The notes: a model not told the origin generated them from the letters alone. A DNA stretch of 37,042 nt from an uncultured Clostridia bacterium (GCA_937892115.1 CALAUI010000003.1:1-37042), one strand, 5' to 3'. Shown: positions 18,301 to 26,718, counted from the stretch's first letter. A program made the numbers and translations.

Positions 18301-21010
18301 CGCCGTATGTTACTGAATCCTGCTCTTCGTTTTCGCCTTCAAGACCGTATACGAATGTAACGTTATAGGTAAGAGCGTTGAAGATTGCATTGATTTCTGC
18401 GTTGCCTGTTACTGTTTCGTACTCAGCATCCCAGCCCTCGAATGAGTAACCTGCTACGGTAGGATCGGTGGGAACGGGGAACTCGTTACCGTAATGCTGA
18501 TTTGTATATGTCTTATAGGTTTCGCCGTTTACCTTATAGGTAATAGTGTAGTCGATCCAGGATGTAGTACCGTTAATAGTCATATTATCGGTAACTGTAG
18601 CTGCGTGGCTCTCCCAACCGTCGAACTGCTTACCTGTGGGAATATCAGTATCGGGAACAACGGGATCGGTAATTGCAGCACCGTAAACGTAACTTACGGG
18701 TTCGCCGTAGTTTACGCCGTCAAGCTTATACTGTACTGTGTAGGTATTTGTGTCGTAGGTAGCTGTATAAGTAACGTTACCTGCGGGAACACTTGCAGAT
18801 GCGCCGGCTGCGATGAAGGAGCTGTCGTCACCTGTCCAACCTGCGAAGGTCTTGCCTGCTTCTACGGGAGCAGCGGGGATATCAAGTGCGTTGCCGTAAG
18901 TCTGAGTACCTGTTTTAACTACTTCGCCGTTAAGCTTCTTGAATGTGATTGTGTAAGCGTTTGCGGTAAACTGTGCTGTGAATACAAGGTCCTTATTGGG
19001 CATTACGCCGTTGTAGGAAGCCAGAGTGTTGCCGTCTGCATCTTCCCAACCGTTGAAGGTGTAACCTGTCTTAGCGGGTGCAGCACCGACGTAATCAGGG
19101 ATAGCAGCAGCATAATCTGCTGTCTGAGCTGCCTGAAGAACTGTACCGTCATCGTCTACGTATGTAACTGTATGAGGAATTGCATTCCACTTAGCATAAA
19201 GGGTAAGTGCCGAAGTGGGCATTGTTGAGAATGTGTATGCTGAACCGCCGAAGTTGGGATCAACGTACCAGCCGCCGAAGGTATAACCTTCCTTGGTGGG
19301 ATCAGTAGGAGCACTGATTGTTGAGCCGGCTGCTGCGGTAATGGGAGATACTGCTGAACCGCCGTTTGAGTTGAAGTTAATAGCGATCTGATCGCCAACC
19401 CATGAAAGTGTGAAGGTGGTATCAGCTGCGGGCATTGTGGTGCTTGAAGGAGTCCATACGGGAGTATAGCCCTGTCTTGTACCTGTTGCGGGGAAGGTGA
19501 TTGTTTCGCCTTCCGCATACTGAGCTGTTGTAGTGGAAATACCGTCACCCGTGAAGGTTGCGGTATAAAGCTTGAGCCATTCAGCTGTGAAGCTTGCATT
19601 TGCGGTTACGTTGTAATTTGCACCTGCATTAAGAACGTCGTTGCCGACCTTCCAGCCGATGAATCTGTAGCCCGACTTTGTCTGAGCTGCGGGAAGAGTA
19701 ACAGCACCGAGAACGCCTGTCATAGCGAGTGAGGTGTATTCGGTCTGACCGTCAAAGAATTTAACGTCAAAGCCCGTGGGCTGTACGTCGTTCCAGATTG
19801 CCGTGAATTCTTCATTCTGAGTAAGGGTGATTGTAGCACCTGCAGCGTAGGTGGCAACACCGTTTGTCCAGCCGCCGAATTCCTTGCCTGCGGGAGCAGT
19901 GGGAGCTGCGGGAGCTGTAACTGTTGTACCTGTAAGTGAATCTACCTGTGTGCCCTGTGACTTGAAGGTTGCTGTGTAACCCTCTTCGTCAGAAGCAATA
20001 ATGAAGGTGTGGTTAGCGTCCTTTGTGTCAAGCGTGTCACCGGGTGCCAACAAATAAACACCTTGGCCGGTTCTTTGATTATAGGTAGTCTTTACATCGC
20101 CTGCTACCTGAGTAAGTGAAGTAGTAGCGTTACATTGTTTATTATATACCTTATAGAGATTTCTCTCAATTCCGATATAGCCGACTGCGCCGGTAGCAAC
20201 GCCTGAGTAGTTTTCAACTTCAACACCGCCGCGGTTTGTCGTTGACTCTCTGACCTTTACCTTAATGGTAAATGCCCATTCATCGCTCATTAAACTCTGG
20301 GCCTTACCTTCTGAATTGGCAGAGTTCCATGTGACCTGTATGGTATCAAACTTATAGCCGTCTTCCGTCAGTATGCCGGAGTTTGCATTGGGGACACCGG
20401 CAGACTTGCTCTTAAGGGTATTAACTTTATTGGGGGCATGATAGTTTACCATCGTTGTTGGAGCACCGTTTGCCGTATTATAGGGATGCACCACATTGAT
20501 TTCACCGTCGAAATCTTCAACGGACTTACTTGAATTGCCTGAATAGGTGTTGTCAAGCATATCACCGATGAGGTCGTTGCTGGCAGTATAACTGGTACTT
20601 ACTATGCCGAGAGGCTCAAAGAAGGTTCTGGTAAGTTCGGTCCAGATTACCTGAGAGCCGCCGTAACCGTTACCTTTAACGTAATATTTGAGAAGAAGTT
20701 CCTGACCGGGCTGTACCTTATGGTCGGTAGGTACGGTAAAATCACCGTCTTCATCTTCTTCAAATACTTCAATGCCTATGTAAGTCCATCTGTCTTGGGT
20801 CTCGTCACCGTAATGTGCGGCCAGGTCTGCATAGGATTCTATTCCGTCCCAGTCGTTGGCATTGAATGCTCTGTCCCAGTTATTGTTGTTATGCTCATAA
20901 CCGCCGCCCTTATAAGCAGCACCGGCAACAACTGAGCCAAGGCAGGACATAGTGCCGAATACCATCAAAACAGCAAGAACAATACTTAAGAATCTTTTGG
21001 ATTTTTTCAT
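15356..21010 (-). CDS. Giant secreted InlB-repeat protein with three C-terminal beta modules, no dockerin (1884 aa)
   Basis: The signal peptide (SKRFLSIVLAVLMVFGTMSC) ends in AGAA and is followed by YKG. The cysteine in MSCLGS lacks a proper lipobox, so signal peptidase I is more likely. Residues about 65-320 hold a cohesin-like domain (VQPGQELLLKYYVKGNGYGG, ELTRTFFEPLG). Residues about 345-1510 hold some 17 InlB-B type repeats such as TKEGYTFGGWYVDPNFGG. Residues about 1515-1884 are three related beta modules that share a K-T-x-T-Y-x-x-x-S strand and a later W-x-I strand. Unlike its complete neighbours it has no dockerin. The start is ATG 21010, with AGGAGG at 21019-21024 8 nt upstream. It is the second gene of a unit led by the 1797-aa gene. 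The role is unknown; it may be an adhesin or an anchoring component, which is inference. Confidence 0.9.
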   Translation of the reverse strand: MKKSKRFLSIVLAVLMVFGTMSCLGSVVAGAAYKGGGYEHNNNNWDRAFNANDWDGIESYADLAAHYGDETQDRWTYIGIEVFEEDEDGDFTVPTDHKVQPGQELLLKYYVKGNGYGGSQVIWTELTRTFFEPLGIVSTSYTASNDLIGDMLDNTYSGNSSKSVEDFDGEINVVHPYNTANGAPTTMVNYHAPNKVNTLKSKSAGVPNANSGILTEDGYKFDTIQVTWNSANSEGKAQSLMSDEWAFTIKVKVRESTTNRGGVEVENYSGVATGAVGYIGIERNLYKVYNKQCNATTSLTQVAGDVKTTYNQRTGQGVYLLAPGDTLDTKDANHTFIIASDEEGYTATFKSQGTQVDSLTGTTVTAPAAPTAPAGKEFGGWTNGVATYAAGATITLTQNEEFTAIWNDVQPTGFDVKFFDGQTEYTSLAMTGVLGAVTLPAAQTKSGYRFIGWKVGNDVLNAGANYNVTANASFTAEWLKLYTATFTGDGISTTTAQYAEGETITFPATGTRQGYTPVWTPSSTTMPAADTTFTLSWVGDQIAINFNSNGGSAVSPITAAAGSTISAPTDPTKEGYTFGGWYVDPNFGGSAYTFSTMPTSALTLYAKWNAIPHTVTYVDDDGTVLQAAQTADYAAAIPDYVGAAPAKTGYTFNGWEDADGNTLASYNGVMPNKDLVFTAQFTANAYTITFKKLNGEVVKTGTQTYGNALDIPAAPVEAGKTFAGWTGDDSSFIAAGASASVPAGNVTYTATYDTNTYTVQYKLDGVNYGEPVSYVYGAAITDPVVPDTDIPTGKQFDGWESHAATVTDNMTINGTTSWIDYTITYKVNGETYKTYTNQHYGNEFPVPTDPTVAGYSFEGWDAEYETVTGNAEINAIFNALTYNVTFVYGLEGENEEQDSVTYGDSIEVFPDEDAAIAGYGLTWKYGDDTITAPWAVPALPEDTEIVITANYGAETHKVTFRIKRANGNYDVINTVSGDVGTDTNAVSYVIPDSAKVTGYDYSAWDNEIPAVFGATDVVITATETAHVYNDTWYDIDGETVLHTAGVAFGDDIPTFDVPVHAGIEDIRWSGLGNGKQQAQDMTFTAIGQAGQVNYIATFKTEQLDGTYISESKTRTGFTGDIAAFSDTDLNIAGYDYDATAEDSVPTAVINGDGTTEIVAVFNLKRYTLTITDEGYTGEEPNTITLKHGEAIPNPEAAGKTGYSFNNYTWSRSAGGASIGKPATALQDLFVTINYKVNVWKLIPVVNGVEGTATDVAYGSTLVELAPAAETGYTFAGWFADTDCQTEFDWTQTMPDEDVYAYGTLTAITYTYSFVSNGTTQTVSGTIGQTITAPTATDKTGYSFKRWTPSVPATFGPDADLSFEAVYDVNSYKLNYKVDGATVKSYDVPYGTAKADIEASYKPADPTKVGYTFTGWIGIPDSMGVDAVDVTADFTVNAYDAIFYQKKGSTDVADTVSGVTFGTTFNAPAALEDTALEKFGGWVAADGTVYAAGAEITMDAEGLSFYAKWDQDTTACHVDTAARVSEGYYQRGPADYQIVLKEGVSANAIIIKYTSESGQNITNTFTKASIILDNEEGYSITNIGGEGGAETWNLNLSLAEGDAYKIYVNGKVGDGDEFQDDDDTAFIMSVAYDTKSEEVVAEEFISAALSETSILRGSEATWTVTTSTDVTWLEFVGTYTSEAGETKTSTTYYKASNYMDAASGVTVSDEGSVRTWVIPMKFTYTVSDARISQTWTISYKVNGSSVFDKGVDYATPVTVARTAQALAPATAEHEKFELISVSADKDSAKVGDKVTFIIVTTDDVSKVRIGFAYTLDGASKTKTATYQETSTNVTDFVKSNGLITWTISYKVPTQAANAIGDLDFNVECRGLEWGKTVSENIEITA

Positions 21011-21036
21011 ATAATTGTCCTCCTATTATATTTCCC

Positions 21037-21058
21037 GGGGTAGGTGTTACCCTACCCC
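21037..21058 (-). promoter_or_regulatory. Intercistronic stem-loop between the 1797-aa and 1884-aa genes
   Basis: An 8-bp perfect stem (ggggtagg/cctacccc) with a 6-nt loop sits in the 62-bp gap, 14 nt after the upstream stop. The minus-strand sequence after it is gggaaatata, with no U-tract, and the next Shine-Dalgarno follows. It is the same layout as at 1669-1692 and 5686-5713. Confidence 0.6.
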
Positions 21059-21072
21059 ATATTTACATTTTA

Positions 21073-24000
21073 TCAACCGTAGATTGAACCACCGTATGCC
21101 TGGTCAATATCAGCTTCGCCGTTGGCATAAGCCCAAATAGCATCAATGTCAAACTGGTCAGGACATGTGTCACCGTTTACGTCAAGTGCGGGAAGAAGGT
21201 GCATAAGATATGGTTCATTATACCAGTCATAACCTTCTTCACCATTAATGAACGACCATGCATAGTCGACATCATACGAGTCACAGCAAGCGTCTTCATT
21301 TAAGTCACCGCGGTGAATAATAAGGTAGCACTTAATTACATTACCGTCGCCGTCAAGGAAAACTGCATAGGAGCCTGAAGCTAAGTTGCCCGAGCTTGCG
21401 TAAGTAACTACTAATTCGCAGTTTTCATGAGGAATAGCCATTTCAACGGTACTTTCATCGAAGAATGCAGGCATACCGTAAAGGATACCGTCTATCGGTG
21501 TGTCATAATAATCATTATAGTCATCACCGACAGTATAGATTGAGAAATAATCCAGGTCTTCTACTGATACGCGAGGAGCCCAGCTGTATTCCGAAAGACC
21601 GCTGTACTCTTCAAAGAATTCAACGTCAGAGGGATTATCGTCCGAAGGTTCATAAATTACGGGATCATCGACGGGTGGTACAGGAGGATCGGGATCTTCG
21701 CCGCCTTGGCCGTACTTTTCAAGTGCAGCGAACTTCGCTCTGATTGCGTCAACTGCTCTGTCAAGGATGCCCTGGTCGGAAAGACTTACGTCGTTGCCTT
21801 CGTTTCTGTCATCGATAAGCTTTTCAGCTGCCTTAACAGCATCAAGGTATGCCGCGAAGGATACAGCCGTGTAGCCGCCTTCAGATGCCTGCATTTCAGC
21901 TTCATCTGCGGTATCAGCTGCGATCTTACCGGTATTGGAATCAACACCGTAACCGTAACCATCAAGGAAGTCGATTGCTCCGTTGTAAGCCGCTATGATA
22001 CCCGTGTAGTCAGCGCCTGCTTCAAGGTGCTTCCATGCACGCAGGTACTTTTCAATAGCCGTTGCGCAAGCTTCGTTTGTAGCATCGGTCTTAGCTGCCG
22101 TTGCCTGAGCAAATGCCTTGGCATCGGTATATGCCTTCCAGGAGGATGCAGAGTAGCCGGTATTTGTATTGAGGTTGAAGATGCTTCTGCCGAGAACGAT
22201 CTGAAGCTTTGTTCTGTTGCCTGCACCGAGAGAGATAAGTCTGTCATTTGTAAGTGTAAGTCTGTGGATAGCCATGATTGAATCAACTGAGCTGATTGTC
22301 TGCTTGTTTTCCTCAGCATCAATGTAAGCTGCAACAACCTTTTCTTTCTCTGCGGTTGAAAGCTCGTTAAACTGTTCTTCGGTATAGCCGATGTACTTGT
22401 ATTCTCTGTCAATCAGACCGTTAGCGTTGTTAACAGCGCTTCTGAACTGACGGTAGGGAACACCCATATAGTCTCTGAGACCGATATAGGGATAACCGGC
22501 TTCGTTATATTCAATGTAATCTTTATAATAGAGAGTGGTGCCGTTATAATTAAAGGACTTTCTCTGATAGTCGTGAGGCCATACGTTTTCAACTGCTGTC
22601 CAGATAGCATCTGCACCTGCGCTGACTTCGTTTTCCTTAACTATCTCAATATTTCTGTAAAGGTCCTTATAGAGCTTCTCAAACTTGTTGGTATATCCGC
22701 TCTGAGCAATATAGGAACCTACGTAGCCGCCGTTATAGCCACCCTGTGACTTGGGCTGAAGAACGAACTCTGCAGCTGCACAAAGTGCATTGTAGTAGTT
22801 CTGGAAAGCACCGGCGCTGGAAACCGTATCAACTGAACGGTTAGCTGCGATTGCGGAGTTAACGAGTCCGGGAAGACCGAAGTCACTGTAAACGTGAACT
22901 CTTGTGTTAATGTTTGAGGACTGGCCGTTAACGCTGATTGTGGTAGTAACGGTATAGTCGCCGTCTTCTACGTAATATTCGCCTGCTTCAAGAGTCTTTC
23001 TGTTGCCTCTCTGAGCAATACCGTCAACGATGATGTCGTTGCCGTCCTCATCTTTAGCCGTTTCGTAAGCTACTCTGTTTGCGTTATCATCAATAACGAA
23101 GGGAGTAAGAACTGCAACTGACTTGTCGGATTCACCGGAAAGTGTTGCTTCGGCAACTCTCTTGGCTGCGGGAACGTCGGTTTCATCAATAAGTGAAACC
23201 CAGCTGTTACCGCCGGTTACGGTTACGTTTGTAACCTTAACGTTGGCTGTTGCACCCTGTCCCTTATCCTTTACACGGAATGCAAATCCGCGGAAGCCGG
23301 AAAGACCGCCTGTAATGTAGTAATCCGTAGGTGCCTGAATTGCGTATCCGTTAACATTGTATGTATTAAGGATTTCATCGTCGCCCTTATCAGTCTCACC
23401 AACGAAAACGTATGAGGTGGAGGTAAGAACGGTATCAACAGTATTGCCGAGTGCGTTCTTACTTGAAAGGTAGTTACCGGTTTCATCCTTTACCTTATAT
23501 CTGTAAACGATTTCAAGAAGGTCGCCGTTTGCGTAACCGGTAATCGATGCGTTTGCTGATGAGCCGGCGGGAATCAGAGTACCGACGCCTACGCCCTGTA
23601 CACTACCGTAGTTTGCGGTAACTGAACCGTTCTTGATTCGGTTCATACCTACACCGACTATTTCGTAGGTGTAAAGCTGGTCTACAGTAGTATTATAACC
23701 GTTATTCTTATTCTTATAAGCAGTATTTACACCGCTGGAGCCGTTGAAGATCTGGAACTGTGTTGTTTCCTGAGACGAGGAAATCGTCTTGGGAATGTAG
23801 TTATCAAGCTGACCGAAACTCTGGGTATCGGAAAGACCGAGAATCATACAAACGATGGGAAGTGCGATTTCGGCAATGATCTTACCTCTGCCGGTGATAG
23901 TACGGCCGTTGGTTGAGGGGTAAGTTCCGCCTACGCCGATGAAACGACTGATGAAGGTTGAATCATCTGTCCTATAGGTAGCTGAAAGTGTGACAAGAAG

Positions 24001-26466
24001 GTCACTTACTACCGTAGCAAGAGTGCTGTTTACAAGAACAGAGTCAATCTCATTTACGTTGTCGGGGAATATATCGGGGAAGATTAAGTCAAATACTCTG
24101 TGGATTGTATCAACAAGAGCATTTTCAAGAGTAATGCTGGCAAGACCACCCGTAGGATTCTTTGTGAGGAGCTTAAGAATGGGAGCAAAGTTAAGCTCAA
24201 GAACGGGATTGATAACGCTGTCAAACAGGAAGTCCTTGATGACAAGCTTAGAACTGCTGGTGCCGCAGATATCTGCATTCAGCCAGGGCTGGTCGTTTCT
24301 GACACCGCCGTGAGCGGGGTTGCCTGCCTTAATGGGAACGATGGCATTGAGGATACTGTCAAGGTCAGCCCAGAAGGTATCTGCCGTAACAGCGCCGTTG
24401 CCTGTTGTGCCGTTATAATTATCAAGACCGAAGGAAAGGTTAAGTAAGCTGTTGCCGCCGCCGTATTCGCTTGCGCAAGCCCACTTGTAAACTGCCCATG
24501 CGCCGAGGATGGCTACCGAAGTCTTATAGTCGCCGTTATCTCCCTGATAAGGAAGAAGACCGTTACTGGTAAGGTAGCTTGAACCTGTAGCTGCAGCGGA
24601 GTTGAGGTTGGTATCCATCTCTGCGTTAAGATTGTAAGCAGCAATATCCATAAGGATGGTAAGGCACTTGTCAATCTTTGCGGAGGTTGTTGCAGGAACC
24701 GTATAGGTAAGCTGGGGAAGATCAAGATAAGCAAGCTGAATAAGAGCATCAAGACAAACATCAATGATTGTCTGCTTATCGCTGTCAATCCAGATACCGT
24801 TTACATTGGTATTGATAATACTTCTGATTATATACGCAACGATTGCCTGGTCAGACATTGATCCAAGCTCAGCAGCCGTATAGACAACGCCCTTATTAAC
24901 AAGGATATCATCAAAGAAATCATTGCCTGTTACCTGAAGAACGAATTTGACAACGTTGCAGATGTTCTTGGAAAGTTTGTCGTTATCGCCGGTAGTCCAT
25001 TCAAATGAATAGGGAACGGTGGGATCCGTAAGGGTAAATGTATATTTATTACCGTTTAAGGTATAAGTACCCTTAACAATAGTCTTGAGAATGTCTACAA
25101 GGTTGTTATTTAATTCTTCAATAAATGTGCTGCCTGCGGGAACAGAAGCGATAGTGGGAATCTTAAGATTCTCAACGTCAAAAATCTTGAAGATTGAGTC
25201 GCCGCCGAGAGTTTCGGGAGCTTCGCCGCCGTAAAGATAATCGTAATCGGGATTGATTACGTATTTTTCATTCTCGGCATCCCAGAGTAAGGGATTAGCT
25301 TCGATCTGCTCGGTCGTAAGACCCTTATACTGTTCAAGATCCTTAGTATAGAGCTCTGTATATTTTTCATCAAATGTGTAGCCGACCTTCTCGCGGAGCC
25401 AGTTCTTTGTGATTCTGTTAAGAACGGGAACAGCGATGTTATTGTAAGCATGAAGGATGATGGGCTCAACGAAATTATATACGGATTCCGTGCTCTGGAA
25501 ATTGACCTTTGAATAAGAAGCGGCGGGTGCCTCTGCACCTTCGGCAACACGAATGAAATCGCCCAGGCCGTTAGTTACCCAACGATCCTCATGGACGTAG
25601 CCGTAATAATCATAGTGTTCCGTATCAAGAGCGCCCGTTACGATAGCGCCGTTTGCAGAGCCGTCACGGAATACGATTTCGCTGTAAGCGATGTTGGATT
25701 CCTTGTGTCCGTTCTCGTAGAAGATATCGTCGAGCTTCTGCCACTTACCGAGTACGAGGGTGTTGAGAACGTCCTGCATGAAGATCTTAGCAGTGCCCGT
25801 GCCCTGATACTTGGTGGGAATGCTTCTCGTTTCCATATAGTCATACTTGGTAACGGTGCCGTCGGGATTGGTGACGTCACCCATACCGGTGAGACCGTAA
25901 AGAAGACCGAAAACAAGTTCTCTTACATTGAACATGTAGTCGGCAACAAAGCCGTTAAGAATACCGAGGTTTGCCTGCTGGTTAACATAGGCAGTAACGA
26001 TGGGGAACAGACCGCCGATGAGGTCAAGAAGATCCCAAAGAACGGTGATGTCGCCGTTTGCTCTCTTGGTATTGGCGATAGCGGGAGTTGCCTTTGTGAG
26101 TTCACTTGCAACGCCGAGAAGGTTAAGCTCAAGAAGATTGCCTACGCTGTCGAGAAGGGAGTTGACACTCTGAACAGTACCGTCAACGCTTGAAAGATTA
26201 AGAGTACCAATGTAGATATCAACTACAAGCTGCTCTTCCGCAAGCATACGGTCTATCTCGTCAAGAGCCATGGATGCATACTGGTCTGTCGTGTAATTGG
26301 GCTGGTTTGCGTCGTCAAACGTAAGACCGGAGCCGTTCTGAGTTCTGTATGTCGCATAGCCGTTAGCGTCCCATGAATTGGGAGCAGCCGAAGCAGCTAC
26401 CGAAACAGAGCCCAGAATCATCACAACAGTAAGCACCAGTGAGATGATACGAAGTGATTTTTTCAT
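21073..26466 (-). CDS. Large secreted dockerin protein of unknown function (1797 aa)
   Basis: The signal peptide is KKSLRIISLVLTVVMILGSV with cleavage after ASA. I do not recognise the main body. Residues about 30-900 are mostly helical with leucine-rich segments (LLELNLLGVASELTK, DLLDLIGGLFPIV) that look like an all-alpha extracellular domain rather than membrane spans. Residues about 925-1090 look like a beta-sandwich. Residues about 1435-1485 and 1530-1585 are FIVAR-like helical pairs. A Pro/Asp-rich linker at about 1585-1612 leads to a C-terminal dockerin at about 1718-1785 (DLNEDACCDSYD, DVNGDTCPDQFD). No InlB-type repeats are present, unlike all neighbours. The start is ATG 26466 with AGGAGG 6 nt upstream. 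It is the first gene of a two-gene unit with a leader of about 245 nt. No catalytic motif is visible. Confidence 0.9.
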   Translation of the reverse strand: MKKSLRIISLVLTVVMILGSVSVAASAAPNSWDANGYATYRTQNGSGLTFDDANQPNYTTDQYASMALDEIDRMLAEEQLVVDIYIGTLNLSSVDGTVQSVNSLLDSVGNLLELNLLGVASELTKATPAIANTKRANGDITVLWDLLDLIGGLFPIVTAYVNQQANLGILNGFVADYMFNVRELVFGLLYGLTGMGDVTNPDGTVTKYDYMETRSIPTKYQGTGTAKIFMQDVLNTLVLGKWQKLDDIFYENGHKESNIAYSEIVFRDGSANGAIVTGALDTEHYDYYGYVHEDRWVTNGLGDFIRVAEGAEAPAASYSKVNFQSTESVYNFVEPIILHAYNNIAVPVLNRITKNWLREKVGYTFDEKYTELYTKDLEQYKGLTTEQIEANPLLWDAENEKYVINPDYDYLYGGEAPETLGGDSIFKIFDVENLKIPTIASVPAGSTFIEELNNNLVDILKTIVKGTYTLNGNKYTFTLTDPTVPYSFEWTTGDNDKLSKNICNVVKFVLQVTGNDFFDDILVNKGVVYTAAELGSMSDQAIVAYIIRSIINTNVNGIWIDSDKQTIIDVCLDALIQLAYLDLPQLTYTVPATTSAKIDKCLTILMDIAAYNLNAEMDTNLNSAAATGSSYLTSNGLLPYQGDNGDYKTSVAILGAWAVYKWACASEYGGGNSLLNLSFGLDNYNGTTGNGAVTADTFWADLDSILNAIVPIKAGNPAHGGVRNDQPWLNADICGTSSSKLVIKDFLFDSVINPVLELNFAPILKLLTKNPTGGLASITLENALVDTIHRVFDLIFPDIFPDNVNEIDSVLVNSTLATVVSDLLVTLSATYRTDDSTFISRFIGVGGTYPSTNGRTITGRGKIIAEIALPIVCMILGLSDTQSFGQLDNYIPKTISSSQETTQFQIFNGSSGVNTAYKNKNNGYNTTVDQLYTYEIVGVGMNRIKNGSVTANYGSVQGVGVGTLIPAGSSANASITGYANGDLLEIVYRYKVKDETGNYLSSKNALGNTVDTVLTSTSYVFVGETDKGDDEILNTYNVNGYAIQAPTDYYITGGLSGFRGFAFRVKDKGQGATANVKVTNVTVTGGNSWVSLIDETDVPAAKRVAEATLSGESDKSVAVLTPFVIDDNANRVAYETAKDEDGNDIIVDGIAQRGNRKTLEAGEYYVEDGDYTVTTTISVNGQSSNINTRVHVYSDFGLPGLVNSAIAANRSVDTVSSAGAFQNYYNALCAAAEFVLQPKSQGGYNGGYVGSYIAQSGYTNKFEKLYKDLYRNIEIVKENEVSAGADAIWTAVENVWPHDYQRKSFNYNGTTLYYKDYIEYNEAGYPYIGLRDYMGVPYRQFRSAVNNANGLIDREYKYIGYTEEQFNELSTAEKEKVVAAYIDAEENKQTISSVDSIMAIHRLTLTNDRLISLGAGNRTKLQIVLGRSIFNLNTNTGYSASSWKAYTDAKAFAQATAAKTDATNEACATAIEKYLRAWKHLEAGADYTGIIAAYNGAIDFLDGYGYGVDSNTGKIAADTADEAEMQASEGGYTAVSFAAYLDAVKAAEKLIDDRNEGNDVSLSDQGILDRAVDAIRAKFAALEKYGQGGEDPDPPVPPVDDPVIYEPSDDNPSDVEFFEEYSGLSEYSWAPRVSVEDLDYFSIYTVGDDYNDYYDTPIDGILYGMPAFFDESTVEMAIPHENCELVVTYASSGNLASGSYAVFLDGDGNVIKCYLIIHRGDLNEDACCDSYDVDYAWSFINGEEGYDWYNEPYLMHLLPALDVNGDTCPDQFDIDAIWAYANGEADIDQAYGGSIYG

Positions 26467-26712
26467 ATTCTACCTCCTAAATATTGACTGCGACACGTGA
26501 TTGTATGCCCGGCATATCCGGCCCCCGGATTTTCAACTCCCCCGGGAACGCTCGCCGCGACCGACCTCCCTGAGTTTTTGCCAACGCCGTTCGCCGCGCT
26601 TCGAGCACTGACGAAAGCTGCCGCTCATATAATCAACCCGTCGGTTTGACCGCATTCGGAGCGAAATAACCCTCCCGAAAGGGGGCACTTCACCCAAAGC
26701 GGTTTTATGGTC
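26467..26712 (-). other. Long G+C-rich 5' leader of the 1797-aa gene
   Basis: From the predicted start near 26712 to ATG 26466 the message has about 245 nt of untranslated leader. The part at 26520-26700 is much richer in G+C than the DNA on either side and contains several short stems, for example CCCCCTTTCGGGAGGG and GCTTTCG/CGAAGC. One frame stays open across most of it and would give an Arg-rich peptide (MSGSFRQCSKRGERRW...), but no ribosome site precedes that ATG. It matches no riboswitch class I can recognise. It could be a cis-regulatory RNA, a leader peptide or a dispersed element. Confidence 0.5.
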
Positions 26713-26718
26713 GTATAT

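Noticed and set aside
20940..21010. Lipoprotein signal in the 1884-aa protein (cysteine in MSCLGS)
   Set aside because: The residues before the Cys (T-M-S) do not fit a lipobox, and a better signal peptidase I site (AGAA before YKG) lies downstream.
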